Below are positions 46,001 to 54,617 of a stretch of 64,000 nt of DNA, piece after piece. The number at the start of each line of letters is the position of its first letter. Position 1 is the stretch's first letter. The notes beneath the pieces were generated by a model. The model searched no databases and had not been told where the DNA came from. It saw nothing but the letters and a program-made list of their open reading frames with translations. The stretch covers positions 62,001 through 126,000 of the forward strand of contig NZ_ABCK01000001.1 of NCBI RefSeq assembly GCF_000170755.1, in the 5' to 3' direction. The stretch comes from Lentisphaera araneosa HTCC2155. GTDB taxonomy: Bacteria; Verrucomicrobiota; Lentisphaeria; Lentisphaerales; Lentisphaeraceae. The position numbers and the translations under genes are program-made.

Positions 46001-47719
46001 CTGATTATCCTGACTCAAGTTATGGGTTTTGTGGCATTGACTGACACTTGGGGACAAAGTCATTTATTTGCTCCCGTTTTATTTTTGAGTGCCACCGTAG
46101 TAGGTCATCTGAGCCTTAGAAAAAAATCAAAGTTCTATGGCCTAATTACTTTATGTGAAATTGTTTTTGCGATGCACGCAGGTTTCTTGATGGAGAGTTA
46201 TATAAATGCCGATGATGTTATTTGGCTAATAACGGCTCTGTGGGGAATCTTCACTTTTTATAGTCTCTATAAATTTAATAATATCCCCAGTAAAAAATGT
46301 TGGCCAATAGCTTTATTTTTCATAGCCTTGCTGATTCCCCATGTGATTTATCATGAAGTCTATTCCTACACCTCCTTATCGGTTGTTGTGTTAATCGTTG
46401 CACTTAGTTTAATCACTGCCTATCCACGCGAGTACTTGAAGAATCCAATCGAAAAAATCATGGCCTTCACTTACCTGTTAGTTCCCGCTTATTTGGCTTA
46501 CTTTAAAGTTTATGACGAAAGGGGAGGCCTTTTCCAAAAGGCCGCCTTGCCAGCGGCACTCTTTAGCTTGTTTCTTATGGCCGTATTCATGCCTTATCTG
46601 GCTAAACAAAAAAGTGATTTAATTGAAAGGCTTTTTGGGCTGCGCTACAAAGTCTTGAATTTAATCTATTTAGTTTGGAAGCAAAATTCTTCACGTATTA
46701 GCCATATTATTTTATGGAGCCTCTGTTTATTAACGACCGCTTTATTGCTACTGTTTATTGGCGAGGCTTTTACTGATCAACAATTTATCTTACTACTCTG
46801 TACTTACGGGGGCTTAGTTGTCTTGTGGTTTTATAAGGGGAAAGAAAAGCAGAGTCAATTAGCCTATTATATGATGGCTTATTCCCTGCTGATTTTCATG
46901 GCTTTTTTACGTCATCAAATGGTGATGGCGACAAACTTGTGGAGGGATGAATATGATATATGGAGTAGCTTGCTCGTTTCTCTGACAATTGCGGGTTTAA
47001 AACCCTTTGTGGACAAAAACGAAGATAAGATGCGCAATCCCTTGTTGGGAGTTTTATTCCTAATGCCATTATTAGCCATTGGGAAATCATTTTATTATGG
47101 TTTAGGAACCGATTATACCTTGATGATTATTGGTGTGAATAGCTTGGTTTTCTCTTTCCTAGGGAAAGAGGATCGTCAATCACCTTATCACTTGATTGCC
47201 ATGATAGGTTATGTGGCCTTCACCTCAATGACCCTGTGGAACAAGCTCGATTTACGAACTTTGCACGTTTATATCATTCCGTCTGGAGTTGGTGTTTTGA
47301 TTATCTTGCAACTGATGCAAAATAGTATTTCAAAAGAAAGAAGGAACCTTATACGTTTGCTCACCTTGGTGATGATGGTGTCGACTTCCATCTATTATGC
47401 GGTCATTGCGGAACCTCGTTCAATCGGCTTCAACTTAACAGTGATTATCTTATGCTTATTGGCGATGGCTTTTGGTTCGCTATGGAAAATCCGCCTCTAT
47501 CTCATTCTTGGCTTTGCGGGCTTGTTAATCGATCTCCTGTCAATCTTTACACGCCTATTAATTGACTTGCAGAGGGGGTCACGTATGGCCATCTTAGGAA
47601 GCTGTATTTTACTGATCGGCGGCTGTTTAGTCTTTGCCAACATTTATTACAAAACTCAACAAGCCAAGATTAAAGTCATCATCGAAAAATGGCGACTCAA
47701 ACTCTCCACTTGGGAATGA
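42875..47719 (+). CDS. Giant polytopic membrane protein, C-terminal part (continuation after frameshift)
   Basis: This frame is open from 42875, but the part before about 43040 is an alternative reading of the upstream gene. The natural join is near 43035-43049, where LPSLGVLTS of the first frame runs into LFLSFITFHF of this one; one missing base there would restore a single gene. About 1550 residues follow, with several dozen hydrophobic helices separated by short loops (for example VVVLLAIVVLAML, LYLILGFAGLLIDLLSIF), ending in a basic tail. There is no ribosome site or plausible independent start. I take it as the second half of one gene, split by mutation or by an assembly error. Confidence 0.72.
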   Translation: MFIYRFLCVVFAVATPSEARSLLHHHKFIEYSLFFHWRTRGFQPSLSAKSRGLNVLFLSFITFHFRKIKLYAYARACTSTQVVVLLAIVVLAMLKQLHFQNSLVLTSLYLIFAACMFMFRAYRDEELKWIHIGMFIFALCLPYMGCVDLKNGTLEGNTLVFGLATLSILWLLAVRFVPFHLLKEARSTVLWFYGTLALVVMFIRLFFERHVPVDPEWYKGFMDYTGPLLMTAVLVVASYYSRSIIPSLMASLIAVILFPELKANFRATFDSLGFGSGLGSACSALGMIGISFVLRKQEKLKSLSEGDKFMMSSYFPLRRYDYTLFTLPLIASAAFLLIKTASFNLIRQEMSTGGVQMKGAIALLVCSLSAFSLYLYLREKKLTWLFHLGWIYLGLGLCFVFDLSRDVFHWTEPALYTLLILQAYYLIAYGLSLRYPYLNKLFVEKFQLTLSGLSHVSSALLIINYLGFGELRLSNYLLVFTAGQFLWHLKAQGKTHYGFNLYLLTWAYASSFGNGSYEAYFIPGLYLSLASLGVHLIVSRLDGFYEECRAFFKSFLTMASLSSLVFFTASLPYVAQGTSLDSIFVILTSLLLFLAYVENQSKILLTFSGVSFYSYLNFDQIELILEPLRLSFGALFFALIAYAFIQLEKKHKTFLQTDKALDFFKSTSESYPYLAAILVTKLSIFLHLIYWRNESEQLVATYVSTATLCFIAWAWRKWEVSLLAIISLCLANIHLVRCFGKNYLSDRGLSEIHLLCLGIGLTLLITSLVRKYSPNSVLKSLLAHSGLVLSLLVLVFLVGNYMSHPNLNTVSPFRFFVSGAMAFLAALYFRSAARKPQDGEEKYVDIFEGVYHFGLSMSFWCLTLMIPFMRSPQTAILAFGLPAIYFYYMTEWYNSQGKAHHVYRNSSSLLILVLLILYVFKGFVHMTFYPEVQMDNTYYHSNAPTLIVYGLLLFRLHALGGRIHLPLYGGLALLLGVFFTLSAAPSFSPFENPIKASFLAVFNAHAWVLLNYEKSPLRSYFMRFSNLSEDDWQSLRKTWGAWLIILTQVMGFVALTDTWGQSHLFAPVLFLSATVVGHLSLRKKSKFYGLITLCEIVFAMHAGFLMESYINADDVIWLITALWGIFTFYSLYKFNNIPSKKCWPIALFFIALLIPHVIYHEVYSYTSLSVVVLIVALSLITAYPREYLKNPIEKIMAFTYLLVPAYLAYFKVYDERGGLFQKAALPAALFSLFLMAVFMPYLAKQKSDLIERLFGLRYKVLNLIYLVWKQNSSRISHIILWSLCLLTTALLLLFIGEAFTDQQFILLLCTYGGLVVLWFYKGKEKQSQLAYYMMAYSLLIFMAFLRHQMVMATNLWRDEYDIWSSLLVSLTIAGLKPFVDKNEDKMRNPLLGVLFLMPLLAIGKSFYYGLGTDYTLMIIGVNSLVFSFLGKEDRQSPYHLIAMIGYVAFTSMTLWNKLDLRTLHVYIIPSGVGVLIILQLMQNSISKERRNLIRLLTLVMMVSTSIYYAVIAEPRSIGFNLTVIILCLLAMAFGSLWKIRLYLILGFAGLLIDLLSIFTRLLIDLQRGSRMAILGSCILLIGGCLVFANIYYKTQQAKIKVIIEKWRLKLSTWE

Positions 47720-47741
47720 TCATCGGCTGATGATTACCTGA

Positions 47742-49097
47742 CTACTTTTTAGTGATAAAGGGGTTTCCCAGTGGATCGGCGGTTTCTCTGAGTCGCTTGC
47801 GCATTTTCTTTAAGATCTCTTTGTACTCGGGGTTCTTGGCAAAGTTTTTGAGTTGATCTGGGTCTTTTTGAAGGTCGTGAAGAAACTCATAGCCTTCTTC
47901 AGGGTAAGAGGCGTAGACATAGCGTTCGTGACGAATACCTTCCCAATTAGGGATTGTTTTGTGACGGCTGTAAAATTCACCTAAGAACTCTTTGCGCCAT
48001 TCGACTTTTTCACCTTCAATAAGGGGCTTAAGACTGCTACCATTATGTTCTTTTGGTGTTGGCATACCAGCATAATCGAGCATGGTGGCACCAAGGTCGA
48101 TATTCAGAGCTATTTGACTAAGCTTTTGACCTTTTTGATGGCGACCATCGAAAAGAATGAGTGGCACACGTAGTGATTGTTCGTAATGGGTCCATTTACC
48201 TGCGAAGCCACGATCACCAGCGTAATAACCATTGTCCGCTGTGTAAACGATCACTGTGTTATCATAGAAGTTTTTCTCTTTTAAGGCTGTAACAACTCGG
48301 CCTAGAGCGAAATCAATACCCGATGCCATGCGCAGATAATTGCGCATATTGTGTTGGTATTTTTCCGGTGTATCCCAGCGCCATTTATAACGATCGTTAT
48401 GCATAGAGTTTTGCATAAAATCTGGTTGAGATTCAAAGATCTTTCTATCGTGAAGTTTTGGTAGTGGCATAGTCATGTCAGTGTAGAGATGAGCTGCTGA
48501 CTCTGGATAGGGGAAATGATTCTTCTTATCGCCATCTTCGGCATGTGTGGCGTTAAAATTTAAGCTGACAAAGAAAGGTTTTTCTGAACTTTGTTTGTTG
48601 ATGAAATTAATGGCGTGATCCGCAATAATATCGGTCTCGTGCTTAAGTGAACCGTCAGGCATTTTTTTATGAAAGGGCCTGCGACCAACCTGAATAAATT
48701 CGTCAAACATCATCTTCTGTTGATTTTTATCCACTTTGAAGTGAGTTTTTCCAAAATAAGCTGTTTGATAGCCCGCCTTTTTTAGCCCCATAGGGTAAGA
48801 GGTGTCAATACGCTTAGGGTCAATTTTTCCTCCGGTAAAACGGTGTTTACGCATGTACATGCCGGTGAGAATTGAAGCACGACTCACCCAACAAGTGGCC
48901 GTGGTCACAAAGGCATTTTCAAACAAAGTTCCATTGTCTGCAAGCTTATCAATATTGGGAGTCTGGATCATGGGATGACCCGTACAGCCTAAAAAATCAT
49001 AACGTTGATCATCTACTAAAAAGAAGACGATATTGGGTTTATCTGCTGCGGAGACCGCAAGACTTGTTAAACTCAAAAGGAGTAATAAATATTTCAT
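47742..49097 (-). CDS. Secreted S1-family sulfatase (CWVSR-type)
   Basis: 451 residues with signal peptide MKYLLLLLSLTSLAVSA. The arylsulfatase fold is clear: metal-binding DD at 29-30, the formylglycine site CWVSRASILTG with Cys69, the GKTHFK block and the late ADNGYYAGDRGFAGKWTHYE with Asp-Asn metal ligands. The motif has Val where CxPxR has Pro; Arg73 is kept, a variant seen in PVC sulfatases. It should remove sulfate esters from a polysaccharide outside the cytoplasm. It is nearly identical in length and sequence to the gene at 53005. It is the last gene of a four-gene unit, starting 8 bp after the stop of the preceding sulfatase. Confidence 0.93.
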   Translation of the reverse strand: MKYLLLLLSLTSLAVSAADKPNIVFFLVDDQRYDFLGCTGHPMIQTPNIDKLADNGTLFENAFVTTATCWVSRASILTGMYMRKHRFTGGKIDPKRIDTSYPMGLKKAGYQTAYFGKTHFKVDKNQQKMMFDEFIQVGRRPFHKKMPDGSLKHETDIIADHAINFINKQSSEKPFFVSLNFNATHAEDGDKKNHFPYPESAAHLYTDMTMPLPKLHDRKIFESQPDFMQNSMHNDRYKWRWDTPEKYQHNMRNYLRMASGIDFALGRVVTALKEKNFYDNTVIVYTADNGYYAGDRGFAGKWTHYEQSLRVPLILFDGRHQKGQKLSQIALNIDLGATMLDYAGMPTPKEHNGSSLKPLIEGEKVEWRKEFLGEFYSRHKTIPNWEGIRHERYVYASYPEEGYEFLHDLQKDPDQLKNFAKNPEYKEILKKMRKRLRETADPLGNPFITKK

Positions 49098-49105
49098 AGT
49101 TTTCT

Positions 49106-50530
49106 CTAATTATTTTCAAATTTTTTAACTTTTTGGATCATCTTGGCCTTAAGTTCAGCGTACTCAGGATTCGAACTTAAATTGGTCCATTCACGGGGAT
49201 CTTTTTGGTGATCGTAGAGTTCGCCACTGCCGTCTTCATAAGAAATGTAGCGGTAACGCTCAGTCTGTACAGCTGTATTCCTAGGACCATAACTCAAATA
49301 GGCCGCTTCTCGCTTAGCACTGGAATCTTTTACCAAAGGAAGAATAGATTGACCTTCTAAATGTTTTGGTTTTGCGATTCCAGCAAAATCACACAAGGTA
49401 GGATAAATATCAACATGTGATATGGGCTGCTGATTCACTGTCCCGGCTTGAGTCAATCCGGGAGCTACAACAATGTAAGGTACACGAGTTGTTGTTCGCC
49501 ATAAAGCCGCTTTACACCAGTGTTCTTTTTCACCTAAATCCCAGCCGTGGTCGCTGGTAAGTATAATCACGGTGTCGTTGCCACGTGGATTGTTCTTAAG
49601 AGTTTCTAAAAAGAGGCCGATTTGTGTGTCTACATAATTAATACAGGCGAGGTAAGATTGCACCATGTACTTCCATTCATCTTCACCACCGAGGTGCAGA
49701 ATATGTTCGTGGACAGTTCTTGGTTTAAAGAGGTTTTTATGAGCGTTTGAACGAGCTAATGCTTTGCCATATTCCGGCAGGTCGGCCAAGTCATCAAATT
49801 CGGGGACCTTTGGTAATTGAATGGACTCTAAGGGAAATTTATCGAAATATTCTTTGGGTACATTAAAGGGACGGTGGGGCCTATAAAAGCCTACCGACAT
49901 CAGAAGTGGCTTGTCGCTTTTGGTGTTCCATTGCTTAATGGCCCATTGAGCTGTCTTGTAATCGCCCGTCATGGTATCGTCAATATTTTGAGGACCACCT
50001 TCACCCCAAAGATTTACTCTCTTATCAGTGAAATGTTTCACTTCTTTTGGGCGATCAAATTTATTATCTATTTTTGCTTTTAAAGAACCGTGATCAACTT
50101 TTCCTCCACTCACAACTCGGTAATTATTTTTCATGAAGTGGGTGTGAAAATCCAAGGGCTTTTTAGGTGGATTCTTGGAAGTAGCTCCCTTGAGGGGCTG
50201 ATCTTTAAAAAAGGGCATTTTCTTTGCCACATTAAAATACTTACCGGTACTTTTTGGATATAAACCCGTGAGAAAGCTCTTGCGTGAAGGCCCACACTGA
50301 GGAGCATTACAATGTGCATTAGTAAACAAGACCCCGCGGGTGGCTAAAGCATCTAAGTTAGGCGTTTTAGTTTGGGGATGGCCACCCATAGCGCCAATCC
50401 AAGTGTTGAGGTCATCAACTATGATGAAGACAATATCTTTTTTATTTGAATCAGTGTCAGCAAAAACAAAGCTGTTGAAATATAATAATGAGCTTAACAG
50501 GATAGCCGATTTCTTGAGTATATTCTTCAC
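49106..50530 (-). CDS. Secreted iduronate-2-sulfatase-like sulfatase
   Basis: 474 residues from a GTG start at 50530 that overlaps the upstream stop (GTGA) and has AAGGAAA before it. Signal peptide to about 24 (FVFA). DIVFIIVDDLNTWIGAMGGH and the canonical formylglycine motif CGPSR (Cys79) place it in the iduronate-2-sulfatase-like group of S1 sulfatases; HGWDLGEKEHWCKAALWRTT is typical of that group. It is the only sulfatase in the window with a full CxPSR site. Translation is coupled to the NHL-type protein gene upstream. Confidence 0.93.
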   Translation of the reverse strand: MKNILKKSAILLSSLLYFNSFVFADTDSNKKDIVFIIVDDLNTWIGAMGGHPQTKTPNLDALATRGVLFTNAHCNAPQCGPSRKSFLTGLYPKSTGKYFNVAKKMPFFKDQPLKGATSKNPPKKPLDFHTHFMKNNYRVVSGGKVDHGSLKAKIDNKFDRPKEVKHFTDKRVNLWGEGGPQNIDDTMTGDYKTAQWAIKQWNTKSDKPLLMSVGFYRPHRPFNVPKEYFDKFPLESIQLPKVPEFDDLADLPEYGKALARSNAHKNLFKPRTVHEHILHLGGEDEWKYMVQSYLACINYVDTQIGLFLETLKNNPRGNDTVIILTSDHGWDLGEKEHWCKAALWRTTTRVPYIVVAPGLTQAGTVNQQPISHVDIYPTLCDFAGIAKPKHLEGQSILPLVKDSSAKREAAYLSYGPRNTAVQTERYRYISYEDGSGELYDHQKDPREWTNLSSNPEYAELKAKMIQKVKKFENN

Positions 50531-51510
50531 TTTTTTCCTTTGTGTATGATTTTATAGATTGTATCACCTTTGGTCTTTGGTGCATGGTGAAAAATCGCTA
50601 GATAAAGAGCGTTGTCTTTGACAGTAAAATAGTACGGGGTTATACCGCTGGGAATTCGATGACTAAGGTCTTCCCAATCACCTTTGATAAAGTCATCGAA
50701 GCTTTTAAAACGAATGAGCTTATTTTTGTCGAAATCAGTTTGGCCTGCATAGGGCTTACAAAAATAACTACTGGCGTACCAGTAGCCATCGAAAAACTCC
50801 ACATCATTGAGAACAAGTCCCGTGCGTTCCCATGAGCCTGCAGGCCCCTGACGTTTAGACGGGTCAAAACTATCGTAGATCTTAAATTCTTTTTTGTCCC
50901 AATCGACGACCTCAACAACTCTGCCTTTTGATGAGCCAATGGCATAAAGTTTACCCTTAATCAAGCTTATGGAACGTGAATAACCATGAGTTGGAACTTT
51001 TAGAGCGCTTTCATTCTCGCCTATAGCAGTAAATCTAAAAACAGTACCCGAATTGGGATTAATTGCATAAATCCACGAACTCTCAGAGTCCACAATAATG
51101 TCGTGAGGTCTTTGTAGTTGAACTCCTGCAATAGATTTAGTCTCTGAATGTATTTCTGTTTTTGAGAGGTCTTTAACAGCGATAATACGATGGTTATCCG
51201 TATCATTGATGTAGTAGAGTTTGTCCTGCGGGTTATAAGCTACAGAATGCAGGCCCTTTAAGGCTAGTGGCGAAACCTTAAACAACTCAGAACTGTGATT
51301 GCGGTAGACGATGCGATTATTTTTTAAATCAGAAATAATTTCTTGTTCTCCAGGACCAAAGGCAATATGAGTTGGCCACTTAAACTCTATGGGATCTTGT
51401 TCAGAAATATAATTGACCGCTTCTAGTTTGTTTGATGCTTTTTCTTCGGCACCTAGGAACAAGCTTAATACAGTCAATAAACAGACTTTAGATAGAGAAA
51501 AAAGCTTCAA
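50527..51510 (-). CDS. Secreted NHL/SMP-30-like beta-propeller protein
   Basis: 327 residues from a TTG start at 51510, two bases after the upstream sulfatase stop; no strong ribosome site is seen, so translation is probably coupled. A signal peptide (KVCLLTVLSLFLGAE) is followed by a six-bladed propeller of NHL/gluconolactonase-like type (GLHSVAYNPQDKLYYINDTD, LQRPHDIIVDSESSWIYAIN, VLNDVEFFDGYWYASSYFCK). No catalytic residues are assigned. Its place inside a sulfatase operon suggests handling, binding or lactone opening of a sugar released by the sulfatases, but this is inference. Confidence 0.75.
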   Translation of the reverse strand: MKLFSLSKVCLLTVLSLFLGAEEKASNKLEAVNYISEQDPIEFKWPTHIAFGPGEQEIISDLKNNRIVYRNHSSELFKVSPLALKGLHSVAYNPQDKLYYINDTDNHRIIAVKDLSKTEIHSETKSIAGVQLQRPHDIIVDSESSWIYAINPNSGTVFRFTAIGENESALKVPTHGYSRSISLIKGKLYAIGSSKGRVVEVVDWDKKEFKIYDSFDPSKRQGPAGSWERTGLVLNDVEFFDGYWYASSYFCKPYAGQTDFDKNKLIRFKSFDDFIKGDWEDLSHRIPSGITPYYFTVKDNALYLAIFHHAPKTKGDTIYKIIHKGKK

Positions 51511-51512
51511 AG

Positions 51513-52850
51513 TTATTTGTACTCAGTTAGGGTTTTGCGTTTTGTTACTGGATACCAATCGTTGATCAATTTTGCGAGCTCCGCAACTTTCTCGGCATGG
51601 TCTTTGGCGAGATTATGTTTCTCTGATGGATCGTTGGAAAGGTCAAAAAGCTGAGGTCTTTGCTCTTTTTCTTCATATTTGGGTTTCCCTTTGTCTGTCT
51701 TGCCATCATAAGTTAAAAGAAGTTTCCACTTATCTTTAATGACCCAACGATAAAGCAAGCTGGCTTCATAATCACTAATATCGGCAATGTCATGGGCAAA
51801 GGTTTCTCCAAAAATGTGGTCGCGAGGAATTTCTTTTTGTTCGGACATGTAAGAGTTTAAGTCGAGACCCGGAAGACCTTTTGGCATACGCGCGCCGGCT
51901 GCAGCGACAATTGTGGGAAAGATATCTAGGCTAGTACATAATTCTTTACGGTCCTGAGCTTTGAATTTTTCCGGCCAAGAAAAGAAAATTGGCGTACGTG
52001 TTCCGCCTTCGAAGGGGGATCGTTTTGAACGTGGTGCATAACCGTTTTTGTCAGATTGTTGAATCCAGCCATTATCGCATACATAAGCGATAAGTGTGTT
52101 ATCTCTTACACCTTTGTCTTCGAGGTGTTTAATAAGATCGCCGCATGCTTCGTCAAACCATTCACACATGGCGTAGTATTTGGCTATTGGTAGGGTGAGG
52201 TCATACTTTTTATACTTTTCTAAAAGACGCTTAGGTGGATTATGGGGTGTATGGGGCATAAAAGGTGCATACCAGAGGAAGAAAGGCTTCTTTTTTTCAA
52301 TGGCCATATCGACAAAATCAGTGACCGGTTTATTACCTTCACGTCCAATTTTCAAACCTTCATCACCATGACGGCCTTTCTTGTGAGCCGGATAACCTTT
52401 AGTCATACCGTGAGTGAAGCCACCTCGTTGATAACTGCCTTCCCACCATTTACCACTTTGGTGAGCCAAATAGCCTTGTTCAACTAGTAGTTCTGCAATG
52501 GTATCAAACCTATCGATATTAGCTATAACAGAAGCTTTTAGGTCAGGGTTATTTGGGTTTTTGCTATCTGCCTTAGGATTATTACCCGTGACACCATTAA
52601 CGCTTGAATAACGGCCAGTTGCCAAAGTCATGAGTGATGGTCGGCACAGAGCTGTTGGCACATAAGCGCGTTTAAATAAGACGGATTCGGAAGCTAACTT
52701 ATCTAGGTGAGGCGTCTCTATATGTTTATGCCCCATAAACCCGTAATCTGTCCATGCTTGATCGTCTGAGAGGATGAGAAGAATATTGGGCTTGTCAGCT
52801 GCCTGTAAATTGATGAAAAAACTCAATAATATTAATAACTTAATTTTCAT
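51513..52850 (-). CDS. Secreted S1-type sulfatase with atypical CRPSL site
   Basis: 445 residues; GGAG precedes the ATG; signal peptide to about 18 (INLQA). The alkaline-phosphatase fold is intact (LLILSDDQAWTDYGFMGH; HQSGKWWEG; YVCDNGWIQ). The formylglycine site reads ALCRPSLMTLATG, Cys69-Arg-Pro-Ser-Leu73, so the Arg of the CxPxR recognition motif is replaced by Leu. The copies at 54618 and 55966 share this, so it is a subfamily trait rather than an error. Either the maturation enzyme accepts it, or the proteins work differently. First gene of the operon 52850-47742. Confidence 0.9.
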   Translation of the reverse strand: MKIKLLILLSFFINLQAADKPNILLILSDDQAWTDYGFMGHKHIETPHLDKLASESVLFKRAYVPTALCRPSLMTLATGRYSSVNGVTGNNPKADSKNPNNPDLKASVIANIDRFDTIAELLVEQGYLAHQSGKWWEGSYQRGGFTHGMTKGYPAHKKGRHGDEGLKIGREGNKPVTDFVDMAIEKKKPFFLWYAPFMPHTPHNPPKRLLEKYKKYDLTLPIAKYYAMCEWFDEACGDLIKHLEDKGVRDNTLIAYVCDNGWIQQSDKNGYAPRSKRSPFEGGTRTPIFFSWPEKFKAQDRKELCTSLDIFPTIVAAAGARMPKGLPGLDLNSYMSEQKEIPRDHIFGETFAHDIADISDYEASLLYRWVIKDKWKLLLTYDGKTDKGKPKYEEKEQRPQLFDLSNDPSEKHNLAKDHAEKVAELAKLINDWYPVTKRKTLTEYK

Positions 52851-52886
52851 ATAGACTCCATTTTTTTTTGAGTGAATTTTACCTTG

Positions 52887-52908
52887 TTGACTATATACCG
52901 CCAGTCAA
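52887..52908. promoter_or_regulatory. Inverted repeat upstream of the sulfatase operon
   Basis: TTGACT at 52887-52892 and AGTCAA at 52903-52908 form a perfect 6-bp inverted repeat with a 10-bp spacer, 37 bp before the sulfatase start on the minus strand. A second small palindrome (TACTG-CA-CAGTA) is at 52919-52930. These could be operator sites; TTGACT on the plus strand resembles a -35 box by chance. Confidence 0.25.
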
Positions 52909-53004
52909 TTGGATTTATTACTGCACAGTAGTTAGTTTGAGACAATACTCACATTAAGTGCCGATTTTATTATAATTTAACTTGGGGTTTAAGCGATCAC
53001 GCAA

Positions 53005-54360
53005 CTACTTTCGAGTGACGAACGGCTTTCCTTGGGGGTCGGCTGTTTCTCTGAGACGCTTACGCATTTTCTTTAAGATCTCTTTGTACTCGGGATTTTT
53101 CGCAAAGTTTTGAAGTTGATCGGGGTCTTTTTGGAGATCGTGAAGGAATTCGAAACCTTCTTCCGGATAAGAGGCGTAGACATAGCGTTCAGCTCGAATT
53201 CCTTCCCAATTGGGAATCGTTTTATGCTTACTATAAAACTCGCCCATAAACTCTTTGCGCCATTCTACTTTTTCACCTTCTATAAGAGGCTTAAGGCTGC
53301 TGCCGTTATATTGTTTTGGTGTTGGCATGCCAGCATAATCAAGCATGGTGGCACCAAGGTCGATATTAAGAGCTATTTGACTAAGCTTTTGACCTTTTTG
53401 ATTGCGACCGTCGAAAATAATAAGTGGTACGCGTAGTGATTGTTCATAATGAGTCCACTTACCTGCAAAGCCACGGTCACCGGCATAATAACCATTATCC
53501 GCTGTGTAAATAATTACGGTATTATCATTGAGGTTTTTCTCTTTTAAGGCATCAACAACTCGGCCCAGAGCAAAATCAATACCCGATGCCATGCGAAGGT
53601 AATTGCGCATATTGTGTTGGTATTTTTCCGGTGTATCCCAACGCCATTTATAACGGTCGTTATGCATAGAATTTTGCATGAATTTAGGCTGTGATTCAAA
53701 AATCTTTCTATCGTGAAGTTTTGGTAATGGCATAGTCATGTCGGTGTAGAGATGGGCTGCTGATTCCGGATAAGGAAAATGATCTTTCTTATCACTATCC
53801 TCTGCGTGAGTAGCATTGAAGTTCATGTTTACAAAAAAGGGCTTTTCTTCACTTTGTCTTTTAATGAAATCAATTGCGAGATCCGCAATGATGTCGGTCT
53901 CGTGCTTTAATGAACCATCGGGCATTTTTTTATGAAAGGGGTTTCTTCCCACTTGTTTGAACTCATCAAACATTTTCGCCTGTTGCTTTTTATCCAAACG
54001 AAAATGCGTCTTGCCAAAGTACGCCGTTTGATAGCCGGCTTTTTTTAGCCCCATGGGGTAGGAAGTCGCTATGTATTTTGGATTAATTAGACCGCCTTGG
54101 AAACGGTGCTTACGCATGTACATACCCGTAAGAATGGAAGCACGACTCACCCAGCAAGTGGCCGTAGTCACAAAAGCATTTTTAAAAAGCGTTCCTTGAT
54201 CAGCAAGCTTATCAATATTGGGAGTCTGAATGATCGGGTGTCCCGTACAGCCGAGAAAATCATTGCGTTGATCATCTACCAAAAAGAAGACAATATTAGG
54301 TTTTTCAGCTGCGCTAATCGCAAGAGTCGTTAGACTCAAAAGGAGTAATAAATATTTCAT
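53005..54360 (-). CDS. Secreted S1-family sulfatase (CWVSR-type), paralogue of 47742
   Basis: The frame is open to 54402, but the signal peptide MKYLLLLLSLTTLAISA starts at 54360, giving 451 residues, exactly the length of the paralogue at 47742. Sequence identity to that gene is very high throughout, so this is a recent duplicate. Active-site features are the same: DD at 29-30, CWVSRASILTG with Cys69, GKTHFR, and the ADNGYY/FAGKWTHYE metal and substrate region. Differences are mainly conservative. It is separated by 257 bp, including a structured element, from the next upstream sulfatase. Confidence 0.93.
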   Translation of the reverse strand: MKYLLLLLSLTTLAISAAEKPNIVFFLVDDQRNDFLGCTGHPIIQTPNIDKLADQGTLFKNAFVTTATCWVSRASILTGMYMRKHRFQGGLINPKYIATSYPMGLKKAGYQTAYFGKTHFRLDKKQQAKMFDEFKQVGRNPFHKKMPDGSLKHETDIIADLAIDFIKRQSEEKPFFVNMNFNATHAEDSDKKDHFPYPESAAHLYTDMTMPLPKLHDRKIFESQPKFMQNSMHNDRYKWRWDTPEKYQHNMRNYLRMASGIDFALGRVVDALKEKNLNDNTVIIYTADNGYYAGDRGFAGKWTHYEQSLRVPLIIFDGRNQKGQKLSQIALNIDLGATMLDYAGMPTPKQYNGSSLKPLIEGEKVEWRKEFMGEFYSKHKTIPNWEGIRAERYVYASYPEEGFEFLHDLQKDPDQLQNFAKNPEYKEILKKMRKRLRETADPQGKPFVTRK

Positions 54361-54487
54361 AGGTCTCGCTCTAATTATTTCAAAATTTTTCATGATTTCC
54401 AATATCTTTTATAGCTTATAAATTAGTTAATACAGACCTTTTTAGATTGTGGGACAGCTTAAAAAAATAAAAATTGTTTATTTGTTC

Positions 54488-54576
54488 ATGCAGCAGAGGC
54501 TGCATGCCAGTGTCGCTTGGGCTTCCAGCCCTAAGGGTGGAAGCTCGACCGAACCCAGTGTGGGGTGTGCCCCCAC
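54488..54576. repeat. GC-rich triple-hairpin element
   Basis: Three consecutive hairpins: ATGCAGC-AGAG-GCTGCAT (54488-54505), GCTTCCAGCC-CTAA-GGGTGGAAGC with one mismatch (54521-54544), and GTGGGG-TGTGC-CCCCAC (54560-54576). It is much more GC-rich than the flanking DNA and lies between two sulfatase genes. It looks like a REP/MITE-type dispersed repeat or a structured RNA; no coding sense was found. Confidence 0.55.
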
Positions 54577-54617
54577 GAAACCAAAGTTCTTAATACTCAG
54601 AAGTAGTAAGAAAGCTT

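Noticed and set aside
47719-47734. ATCATC-GGCT-GATGAT hairpin between the convergent membrane-protein and sulfatase genes as a terminator
   Set aside because: Only a 6-bp stem, overlapping a stop codon and without an adjacent T run on either strand; too weak to call.
54488-54576. Integron attC site
   Set aside because: No R'/R'' core sites (GTTRRRY/RYYYAAC) flank the hairpins and no integrase or cassette array is nearby.
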